Origin: Oscillatoriales cyanobacterium M59_W2019_021
GTDB lineage: Bacteria > Cyanobacteriota > Cyanobacteriia > Cyanobacteriales > Geitlerinemataceae
NCBI GenBank assembly: GCA_015295945.1
Contig: DVED01000177.1
Coordinates: 1-37,030, forward strand
Length of the DNA: 37,030 nt
Direction of reading: 5' to 3'
In this document: positions 28,473 through 35,269 of the stretch, piece by piece
How positions within the stretch are numbered: position 1 is the first letter of the stretch
Layout of the letters: every line of letters starts with the position of its first letter
Position numbers and translations under genes: made by a program
The notes under the pieces: model-generated
Told to the model about the DNA's origin: nothing
Databases searched by the model: none
What the model saw: only the letters and a program-made list of their open reading frames with translations

Positions 28473-28544
28473 GGGGGCATAGCCAAGTGGTAAGGCAGGA
28501 GACTGCAAATCTCCGATTCCCCGGTTCAAATCCGGGTGCCCCCT
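28473..28544 (+). tRNA. tRNA-Cys (anticodon GCA)
   Basis: A 72-base cloverleaf: acceptor GGGGGCA pairs with TGCCCCC (28537-28543) with discriminator T. The D arm is GCCAAGTGGTAAGGC, and the anticodon stem GGAGA/TCTCC encloses CTGCAAA, anticodon GCA. The T arm is CCCGG-TTCAAAT-CCGGG. The CCA end is not encoded. It is a single tRNA with no neighbouring integrase or attachment repeat that I can see. Confidence 0.97.
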
Positions 28545-28753
28545 TCTCAAAATCAAATCGGACAACTCGCAACCCCAACTTTTAAGAGCCTTTGGGGAAA
28601 AATTCCCCGATCCCACCCATTCTGGAATTTTTGGGGTCACGGGGAGCGCTGCGTTTGCTAAAATTTGTAAAAAATTTACCAGATTTTAACCCGAGCTTGG
28701 GGTTTTAATTAACCTTGTCGTCTTGTGTGTAATTTTCCCTTTCCCGTCTGTGT

Positions 28754-28786
28754 GCGCTCGCGCAGCGACTCCTCTGGAGTATCGCC
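28754..28786. repeat. Palindromic repeat family, copy E
   Basis: GCGCTCGCGCAGCGACTCC, TCT, GGAGTATCGCC: same family, with a shorter stem. It lies in the 326-bp spacer 28545-28870 before the Amt-PP2C gene. That spacer also has a 13-bp dyad GTAAA-AAA-TTTAC (28667-28679) and an AAGGAG (28861-28866) before the gene. Confidence 0.7.
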
Positions 28787-28870
28787 CTTAAAATCCCCAG
28801 ATCCCAAGCACGCTTATTAACTTTCCCAGACGGTTAACAGCATACAGAATCGAGGAAGAGAAGGAGCGGC

Positions 28871-31372
28871 TTGTTAGTGGTTGATATTCTTTGGCTCTTG
28901 GTCTGCTCGGGTTTGGCTTTTTTGATGCAGCCCGGATTCATGTGCTTAGAGTCGGGACTCACGCGCTCTAAGAATAGCATCAACGTCGCGGTCAAGAACT
29001 TCGCCGACTTTGGCATTTCGGCGTCCTTGTTCTGGGCGTTCGGCTATGCGGTGATGTTTGGCGCATCTCGATCGGGATGGATCGGCAGCAGCCACTTCGC
29101 GATCGCCATCGACGGAGACGCCCACCTGGCAGCATTTTTCCTCTTCCAAACCATGTTCTGCGGCACGGCGACGACCATTGTTTCCGGAGCCGTTGCCGAA
29201 CGGGTCAAATTTCAAGCGTACTTGTTGATCGCCTGCCTCACCTCGGGTATTATTTACCCCCTCTTCGGTCATTGGGCGTGGAACCTCGTCTCGCCGGGGG
29301 TGCGCGGGGGGTGGTTGGGACAGTTGGGATTTGTGGATTTTGCCGGGAGTACGGTCGTTCACAGTGTCGGCGGCTGGATCTCCCTGGCAACCTTGCTGAT
29401 CGTCGGCTCTCGCGCGGGTCGTTTCCCTAAAGACGGCGAACCTCAAAAAATCCACGGCTCCAATTTGCAACTCTCGGTGTTGGGAACCATGATGCTGTGG
29501 ATGGGATGGCTGGGGTTTAATGGGGGCTGTACGTTGGAACTTAACGATCGGGTGGCGTCGATCGTGGTGCATACCATTTTAGCAGCGGTTGCCGGGATGA
29601 TGACTGCCATGACGATCGGCTGGCAGAAAAATCGGGTTCCGGAAGTCGAACTGTTACTCAACGGATCGCTGGCAGGTTTGGTGGCGATTACCGCCTCCTG
29701 TAATTACGTCAACACCCCTTCGGCAATTGTCATCGGTGCCATCGGCGGCGCGGTGATGGTGGCGATGAAAGCCCTCCTAGAACGGTTCCAAATCGACGAT
29801 GCCGTGGATGCAGTTCCCGTACATTTAGGAGGCGGAATTTGGGGAACCGTTGCCCTGGCGATCTTCGCACCGCCGGAAACTCTGGGGACGGGGTTGAGTG
29901 CGACGAGTCAACTGGCGGTTCAGCTTTTGGGCATCGGCGTCTGCGGTGCTTGGGCGTTTGGCTTGAGCTATCCGGTACTATGGCTCCTGAATCGCCTCTG
30001 CCCCCTGCGCGTCTCTCCCGAAGAAGAACAGATCGGTTTGAATATTTCCGAACACCAAGCCAAGACCGAAATCTACGATCTGTTTAAAGTCATGGACTTC
30101 CAAGCGCAAACCCAAGATTTAGGGGTGCGCGTTCCCGTGGAACCCTTTACCGAAGTCGGTCAAATTGCCAAGCGCTACAATCAAGTGATGGACGCCCTCG
30201 AAGAAGCCGTTGCTCGCACTCAGGCGATCGTCACGACGGCAACCGATGCCATCATCACCTTCACCCAACCCCATTTAAAAATTCTCACGGCAAATCCCAG
30301 TTCCGAGTTGGTGTTCGGCTATGCCAGCAGCGATTTGGTGGGGATGTTTGTCGATAACCTCTTCGAGTTGTCCGACTGGGACTTGCGCGACGATGCCACT
30401 CTTTTGCAAGTGCTGTTACGAGAAAAACGTCACGAGATGCTGGGGAGACGGGCGGACGGGTCTATTTTTCCCCTGGAAGCCACGGTGACGCAAGCCCAAG
30501 CGGGCGATCGCGTTTTTTATACCGGAACCTTTCGCGATATCTCCAAACGCAAGCAATCGGAAGCCGCACTGCAACGCGCCAGCCGCGAGGTCAAAATCCT
30601 CAACCAGCGCCTGCAAGCGGAAAACAAGCGTTTGGGGGCGGAATTGGACGTGACCCGCCGCCTGCAACAAATGCTGCTCCCCAAAGAGAGCGAACTGGCT
30701 CAAATTGAGGGATTGGAAATTTCCGGATTCATGGAACCCGCTGCCGAAGTGGGTGGGGACTATTACGACGTTCTATCTGGCAATGGCAAGCTGATCGTCG
30801 GGATTGGCGATGTCACCGGACACGGTTTGGAAAGTGGGGTGCTGACGGTGATGGTACAAACGGCGGTGCGGACGCTGTTAGAAAATTGCGAAACCGATCC
30901 CCGCAAGTTTCTCAATGCCGTCAATCGCACCATTTATAACAACGTCAAGCGGATGGATTCCGATAAAAATGTCACCCTCTGTCTGTTGGACTACCAAGAC
31001 GGTCAATTGCGAATTAGCGGTCAGCACGAAGAAACGATCGTCGTCCGCACGAATGGAGAAGTCGAACGCATCGATACCCTGGATTTGGGATTTCCCATCG
31101 GCATCGAGTTAGAGATTTCTGAGTTTGTGAATCAAGCGACGGTGCAGCTATTTCCCCAAGATGTTGTTGTCATTTATACCGATGGAATTACCGAAGCGGA
31201 AAATGCCGATCGCCAACTTTATAGCATCGAACGATTGTGCGAGATCGTCCGCAAAAATCGCCAACACAGTGCCGATCGCATTCGCGAAGCCGTGGTGGAA
31301 GACGTGCGCGCCTATATCGGCGATCGCCAAGCTTACGACGATATTACCTTAGTCGTTATGAAACAAAAATAG
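28871..31372 (+). CDS. Ammonium transporter (Amt)-HAMP-like-PAS-PP2C/RsbU phosphatase fusion
   Basis: Residues about 4-378 are an Amt channel with the key features of E. coli AmtB: the structural Asp in FVDFAGSTVVH (Asp156), twin pore histidines His164 and His318 (VPVHLGGGIWG), and the Phe gate regions LFQTMFCGTATTIVSGAVAERVKF and WMGWLGFNGG. A HAMP-like linker (about 400-445), a PAS domain (449-560) and a coiled coil (562-603) lead to a PP2C/SpoIIE phosphatase (about 610-833) with VGGDYYDV (Asp630), GIGDVTGHG (Asp647) and YTDGITEAEN plus the final YDDITLVVM, the metal-binding aspartates. It should dephosphorylate a Ser/Thr phosphoprotein in response to ammonium. The start is TTG 28871 or GTG 28877; AAGGAG at 28861 slightly favours GTG. 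The downstream kinase and STAS genes complete a partner-switch set. Confidence 0.93.
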   Translation: MLVVDILWLLVCSGLAFLMQPGFMCLESGLTRSKNSINVAVKNFADFGISASLFWAFGYAVMFGASRSGWIGSSHFAIAIDGDAHLAAFFLFQTMFCGTATTIVSGAVAERVKFQAYLLIACLTSGIIYPLFGHWAWNLVSPGVRGGWLGQLGFVDFAGSTVVHSVGGWISLATLLIVGSRAGRFPKDGEPQKIHGSNLQLSVLGTMMLWMGWLGFNGGCTLELNDRVASIVVHTILAAVAGMMTAMTIGWQKNRVPEVELLLNGSLAGLVAITASCNYVNTPSAIVIGAIGGAVMVAMKALLERFQIDDAVDAVPVHLGGGIWGTVALAIFAPPETLGTGLSATSQLAVQLLGIGVCGAWAFGLSYPVLWLLNRLCPLRVSPEEEQIGLNISEHQAKTEIYDLFKVMDFQAQTQDLGVRVPVEPFTEVGQIAKRYNQVMDALEEAVARTQAIVTTATDAIITFTQPHLKILTANPSSELVFGYASSDLVGMFVDNLFELSDWDLRDDATLLQVLLREKRHEMLGRRADGSIFPLEATVTQAQAGDRVFYTGTFRDISKRKQSEAALQRASREVKILNQRLQAENKRLGAELDVTRRLQQMLLPKESELAQIEGLEISGFMEPAAEVGGDYYDVLSGNGKLIVGIGDVTGHGLESGVLTVMVQTAVRTLLENCETDPRKFLNAVNRTIYNNVKRMDSDKNVTLCLLDYQDGQLRISGQHEETIVVRTNGEVERIDTLDLGFPIGIELEISEFVNQATVQLFPQDVVVIYTDGITEAENADRQLYSIERLCEIVRKNRQHSADRIREAVVEDVRAYIGDRQAYDDITLVVMKQK

Positions 31373-31495
31373 CGTCGGTTTCGTTAAAGTGTTATCCTTT
31401 GACTGTTACGCACTGGCACGTTGGGAATCCTCGGGCTATTGGCTGAGTCTCAAGGAATTGCGATCGCCCAATCTTCGATTGAAATTGAGTCTCGA

Positions 31496-31588
31496 GTCCG
31501 ATCGTCGATCGGACTAGTTCGGACGATTTTCGGGGTTTATACGGATGACATGAAAGATTGCCAACCGACTCCGTACATTTACGGACTC
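31496..31588. repeat. Two inverted repeats in the spacer before the switch kinase
   Basis: The 456-bp spacer 31373-31828 has no convincing gene. It holds a perfect 9-bp dyad (GTCCGATCG 31496-31504, CGATCGGAC 31506-31514) followed by TTCGGAC, and a near-perfect hairpin (GACTCCGT 31566-31573 with ACGGACTC 31580-31587) around ACATTT. They share the CCGA/TCCG wording and could be regulatory hairpins or operators. TTGACA at 31632-31637 lacks a clear -10. Confidence 0.45.
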
Positions 31589-31828
31589 GAGCGACAAAAT
31601 GAGAGAGTTCGCGATCAAGTCCGCTAGAAGATTGACAAGCCTCGCCGGTTAGATGTTGAATGTTGAGGTTCGATGGAGAAATCTCCCCTCGAAACGAGTC
31701 CGGAACGTCTGTCGCCCCCCTTGTCCCCATCTCAACGGAATCCCGATGAGCTTCAAGCGCGGGTTGACTCCGAGATCGCCAGTTCGGTCATCTCATCCCT
31801 ACCGCTAACTGGGCAAACATGAGCGAAT

Positions 31829-32425
31829 ATGACTCAAATTTTTGGCGACTTTAATGAAGGGCTACCCATTAGCCAAGAATTCCTCATGATTGGATTTTCG
31901 CCTAGCTCTATCCCCTTAAAGCAGCGCTGGCGAAATAATGGTTTATCTGCCGATTTTATGGCAGACTACCTCATGACCTTTGTCCTCAGCGACGACAGTA
32001 CGGTCTCGAAATACCAGCAATCCGAAATCAAAAGTGCCATTAGCTACATTGCCAATGAGTTATTAGAGAATGCGATGAAGTTCAATGACGAAAAGGTGCA
32101 GCATCCCATTAGTATTCGCCTGCAACTCTATGCCAATTCTCTTTTGTTTATGACCACCAACACCATCCCGCCCGATCGAGTCCCTGAGTTTCAGCACTTT
32201 TTGCAAGAATTGACCGCATCCGATCCTACGGAAATGTACATTCGGCAAATCGAAAAGAATGCGGAAGATGAAGATAGCACCGCTTCGGGGTTGGGCTTTT
32301 TGACCATGATGAGCGATTATTTAGCGAAATTGGGTTGGAAATTCGAGACGGTGCAGAAAGATCCGGAGGCGATCGCCGTAACGACAATGGTACAACTTCC
32401 CGTCAAGCTCAATCTTATCTGTTAA
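31829..32425 (+). CDS. Anti-sigma-type serine kinase-like ATPase (slr1658-like regulator)
   Basis: The 198-residue soluble protein has a GHKL ATPase core: the N box YIANELLENAMKF (73-85) and a glycine box TASGLGFLTMMSDY (151-164). A hydrophobic strand pattern lies between them. The first 60 residues are a family-specific N-terminus (FGDFNEGLPISQEF). I recognise the slr1658-type cyanobacterial regulator family, related to SiaB- and RsbW-like kinases that phosphorylate a STAS partner; this assignment is from memory of the pattern. The ATG at 31829 is the first in-frame start. With the STAS gene 123 bp downstream and the PP2C fusion upstream it forms a partner-switch set. A typical G1 box (DxGxG) is not obvious, so kinase activity needs proof. 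Confidence 0.75.
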   Translation: MTQIFGDFNEGLPISQEFLMIGFSPSSIPLKQRWRNNGLSADFMADYLMTFVLSDDSTVSKYQQSEIKSAISYIANELLENAMKFNDEKVQHPISIRLQLYANSLLFMTTNTIPPDRVPEFQHFLQELTASDPTEMYIRQIEKNAEDEDSTASGLGFLTMMSDYLAKLGWKFETVQKDPEAIAVTTMVQLPVKLNLIC

Positions 32426-32548
32426 AAGTCTATTAAAAGATGGGATGCGCGACCTTGATTCCGATACACTCCCGATACGCTCGAATGTAGCCTCGGCTAC
32501 CCCTCCGTCGATCTACCCTGCCTCACCAATCAAGACCGATCGCTCAAG

Positions 32549-32911
32549 ATGGACACGAAAACAACCGCCATGGAAATCAAAACCGATGAATACCGGATTG
32601 GGTACGATCCAGAATCCTCAATGGTAAGCTGCCAAGGATCGCTGCGATTGGGTGGGGACGAGTATAAATCCATTACCGAGTGGCTCGAACAGATTGCCGA
32701 TGCCAACCCCGCTAAAATTGTTCTCAACCTCAGACAATTAGAATTTCTCAACAGTTCCGGCATCAGCATGCTGTCGAAATTCGTGATTAAAGTCCGCCAC
32801 AAAAAAAATATCGAGATGGTGGTTCAAGGCTCCAATGAAATTCCCTGGCAGGGCAAATCTTTGAAAAACTTGCAGCGACTGATGCCGTCTCTGAGTTTGG
32901 AATGGTATTAG
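32549..32911 (+). CDS. STAS-domain anti-sigma antagonist-like protein (slr1659-like)
   Basis: The 120-residue protein has a STAS-like arrangement: a strand pair (YRIGYDPESSMVSCQGSLRL, 15-34), a helix (EYKSITEWLEQIA), the central strand KIVLNLRQLEFL (56-67), then the phosphorylation loop NSSGISMLSKF (68-78), and a final strand-helix unit (NIEMVVQGS). Ser69 or Ser70 sits where RsbV/SpoIIAA proteins are phosphorylated. The protein most resembles the slr1659-type regulators. It is the likely substrate of the kinase at 31829 and of the PP2C at 28871. The start may be ATG 32549 or ATG 32570 (MEIKTDEYRIG). No target sigma factor is in the window. Confidence 0.75.
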   Translation: MDTKTTAMEIKTDEYRIGYDPESSMVSCQGSLRLGGDEYKSITEWLEQIADANPAKIVLNLRQLEFLNSSGISMLSKFVIKVRHKKNIEMVVQGSNEIPWQGKSLKNLQRLMPSLSLEWY

Positions 32912-32941
32912 GGGGAGGAGTTTGGGGTTTGGGGTTGGGGG
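32912..32941 (+). repeat. GGGGTTT-type G-rich repeat at the convergent gene end
   Basis: Directly after the STAS stop codon come GGGG-AGGAGTTT-GGGG-TTT-GGGG-TT-GGGGG: four G-runs with loops of 8, 3 and 2 bases on the plus strand. It separates the STAS gene from the convergent SirB1-type gene, and no hairpin terminator is present there. Confidence 0.6.
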
Positions 32942-32978
32942 TTCGTACCAATTTTTTGCCTTCAATCCCAGAGGTCTA

Positions 32979-33800
32979 TTACCTATTGCGCAAGTCGTCG
33001 AGGAAGCGGGTAATGGTGGCAGCATCGCCGGCATCCGGCTGTAAGGTTAAATACCGGGTTAAGTCTTTCTCCGCCTCGCGCAACCGTCCGAGGTAGGAGT
33101 AGAGCAGACCTCGATCGCGCAAATCTAGTGGGGAGTCGGGAAATAGCAGTAAAATGCGATCGATCGCCGCTAACGCTCTGGGCAAATCTTGCTGTTGCAG
33201 GTAAATCCCCTTGAGATTGCCCAGCATCCGCGCCAAAAACGGACGGGAACCGATCGGTTGCAGAAACTCGGGACGCCATTCCACCTGCCGACCGTAAATC
33301 TGGTTGAGGCGTTGGTGGCAGTCTTCGGGAAACAAGACTTCTCCACGAGAGAACGCATCGATATAAATTCCCGCTTCGGGAAAATCCGGACGTAGCAAGA
33401 AATGACCCGGCATCCCGATCCCCACCAGGGGAAACTCAATCCGTTTGGCAAGTTCCAGATAGACTAACGCTAAGGTTATAGGAATCCCCGTTCGCCGTTC
33501 GAGAACGTCGTTGAAAAAGCTATTTCGAGGGTCGTAATACTCGCGTTGGTTGCCGCAAAATCCCAAGTCGTCGTAGAGGTAGCGGTTCGTTGCCCGGACG
33601 ATTTTGAGGGGATAGGGTTCGGCAGGCAGTCGTTCTCGCAACTCCTGAGCCATGGAATCTAGGGCATTGAGGTATTCTTCAATCTCCAGTTCCGGGTACT
33701 CTTCCTGGGCGATATACAGGGCTGCCACCGCCAGATCGATACGATCGTCCGGTTGGGAAATTTCTTGGAAAAAACGCTGTCGGGCTAAGGGGAGGGACAT
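32979..33800 (-). CDS. SirB1-family transglutaminase-like protein with TPR-type tail
   Basis: The 273-residue soluble protein has the SirB1 N-terminal transglutaminase-like fold. Family marks are LYDDLGFCGNQREYYDPRNSFFNDVLERRTGIPITLALVYLELA, GIGMPGHFLLRP and YIDAFSRGEVL. The putative Cys (FCGN), His (PGHF) and Asp (YIDAF) trio corresponds to the expected catalytic positions. Residues about 190-265 form tetratricopeptide-like helices (LGNLKGIYLQQQDLPRALAAIDRILLLFPDSPLDLRDRGLLYSYLGRLREAEKDL). The biochemical role of this widespread family is not settled. Single gene on the minus strand, with the frameshifted cyclase gene 208 bp upstream; that gap holds no gene. Confidence 0.9.
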   Translation of the reverse strand: MSLPLARQRFFQEISQPDDRIDLAVAALYIAQEEYPELEIEEYLNALDSMAQELRERLPAEPYPLKIVRATNRYLYDDLGFCGNQREYYDPRNSFFNDVLERRTGIPITLALVYLELAKRIEFPLVGIGMPGHFLLRPDFPEAGIYIDAFSRGEVLFPEDCHQRLNQIYGRQVEWRPEFLQPIGSRPFLARMLGNLKGIYLQQQDLPRALAAIDRILLLFPDSPLDLRDRGLLYSYLGRLREAEKDLTRYLTLQPDAGDAATITRFLDDLRNR

Positions 33801-34008
33801 GAGAAGCCAACGGGTTTATCTACTGGTTTATCTCGCCAACAGGGGATACAATACCGCAATGGAGTGCCAAATGGTAGAAGAGATCGAATTCGGTTGCTAT
33901 CTTGGGAACAATTCCGTCAGACGTTATGCGGCGGATAAAATAGAATCGCAATGGAAACATCAATATTTAATTTATACGAGAGGCTGTAGAGTCCGAACAT
34001 ATGGAGAT

Positions 34009-34948
34009 CTAACGATCGATCGGCGTTGGCTTGAGAACCCCCCGTTCGTCGCGACGCAGGGGATGGGGCTGCTGGGGTAAGGGCGCACCGGGTGCGTCGA
34101 GAACGGACACCCCATACGCCCAATCCGGCGGGCAAATGGCAATATATCGCGCGTAGCCGCCCGTTCCGCCTTCGGGTTTGGCAAAACCGATCGCCACTAA
34201 CGCCCCCGCTTCCGGGACTTTATCCAAATTGGCAACCCCTTCGGCTTGGGTGTAGTGGTTGTGCAGCAACCAAGCTTCGCCTTCTAAGTTGGGGGTAGTG
34301 TCGGTATCGAGGGGTTCGTGTCCGTGAAAGAGGATGCGACGCTGTAGGTGGAGGAATTGTAAGGCTTCCAAGGATACGCTGGGAAAGGGCTTTTGGTTGA
34401 AGCGATCGCCCCGATCCCACTTCTGATACCAGTCCGTCCGAAACATCACCACCGCTCCTTCGGGAATTTTACCGTATTTGGCTTCCCAAGCTTCAAGATC
34501 GGCAACGATCGCGCGATCGCTCACATCAATCACAACCAGGGGACGAATGGCATAATTGGGTGGTAAATCGCTAATGGTCGCACCGTATTCGTCCCAATGG
34601 GCGGGGATCGAGTTGGGTTCCGTATTGGTCGGTGGGCAGTTCGTAAGCGGTGGCAACGAAGCCATGTCGATCGTAGGTGTATTCTTCCCCCACCTTGATA
34701 TAGTCGGGAATATCCGCTCCGGCAGACGCAGGATGAAACTCGGCATGACCGAAGCCTTGCCAAACGGGAATCGTGGGGCTAAACGCATGGGTCAAATCGA
34801 CGTATTTGGCAGATTTGAGGGTGGTTTCGTACATCTGCCACAGGTCTGGACTTTCGGCTTTGACGGGATGGAAGGTTGCTAATAGGAAGAGGGCGATCGT
34901 TGCGATGCCTGCAAACCGCGTGAGAAATCGTCGAATTGGAGATGCCAT
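34009..34948 (-). pseudogene. Exported cyclase-family (kynurenine formamidase-like) protein, frameshifted
   Basis: Two overlapping minus-strand frames carry one protein. The 5' part (34948 to about 34607) has a signal peptide (FAGIATIALFLLATFHPVKAES) and the cyclase start KYVDLTHAFSPTIPVWQGFG, ending TAYELPTDQYGTQLDP. The rest continues in another frame as AHWDEYGATISDLPPNYAIRPLVVID, through GAVVMFRTDWYQKWD and LFHGHEPLDTD, to 34009. The break falls in CCCC (plus 34603-34606); removing one C or adding two restores an uninterrupted domain of about 310 residues. Everything else looks intact, so this is either a recent lesion or a sequencing error in a homopolymer. The metal motif usually HxGTHxD reads QYGTQLD, as in a variant subfamily. 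The substrate is unknown. Confidence 0.75.
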
Positions 34949-35026
34949 GTTAGCCTCGAAGAATTTTTACCGGATTTATAGCACGATCGCTGCCACCCGA
35001 AATCTCGCACCAGTTGTCACAACCCA

Positions 35027-35134
35027 CCTGGGGTTTAAACCCCAGGCTAATCGCAAAAGTCTTCTGAAGAAGACTAGCCCAGAAATTCAGTCCATTTTAA
35101 TGGAGTTCGGCTATGAGCCGGGAACTTAAGTTCC
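35027..35134. repeat. Cluster of palindromes, probable dispersed repeat element
   Basis: Three perfect dyads lie within 110 bp: CCTGGGGTTT-AAACCCCAGG (35027-35046), AGTCTTC-TGAA-GAAGACT (35058-35075) and GGAACTTAAGTTCC (35121-35134), with GGCTA/TAGCC pairing around the second. The order GGGTTTAAACCCC, GGCTAA, AAAGTC-hairpin-GACT resembles a non-coding repeat I have seen across cyanobacterial genomes. It fills part of the 321-bp spacer 34949-35269, which has no gene. Confidence 0.65.
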
Positions 35135-35269
35135 TGGCGGTATTTGACACTAGCGTAAGATTGCACAATTTTACGTTTAGATCCAAGCGAGGAAACTATA
35201 ATTTTCCAGGTGAGAACAACTCACTAGAAATTACTATATAATAAAAAAATATGTCTTCATGCGAGTTTC

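Noticed and set aside
28473-28544. tRNA-Cys as an integration site for an island
   Set aside because: No integrase, direct repeat of the tRNA 3' end or composition change was seen next to it.
28362-28640. Minus-strand open frame of 92 codons across the tRNA
   Set aside because: It is the antisense translation of tRNA-Cys (the familiar HPDLNRG/GDLQSPALPLGY-like peptide), not a gene.
28667-28679. GTAAA-AAA-TTTAC dyad as an NtcA site before the Amt-PP2C gene
   Set aside because: The spacing is GTA-N7-TAC, one base short of the NtcA consensus GTA-N8-TAC, and no -10 box follows at the usual distance; an attractive but unsupported idea.
31421-31627. Plus-strand frame of 68 codons in the Amt/kinase spacer
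   Set aside because: It starts at TTG, has no ribosome binding site or recognisable domain, and contains the inverted repeats and HIP1 sequence.
33652-34080. Plus-strand frame of 142 codons
   Set aside because: Its first third is antisense to the SirB1 gene and its end antisense to the cyclase gene; the composition is not protein-like.
34773-35129. Plus-strand frame of 118 codons
   Set aside because: It is antisense to the cyclase signal-peptide region and runs through the palindromic repeat cluster.
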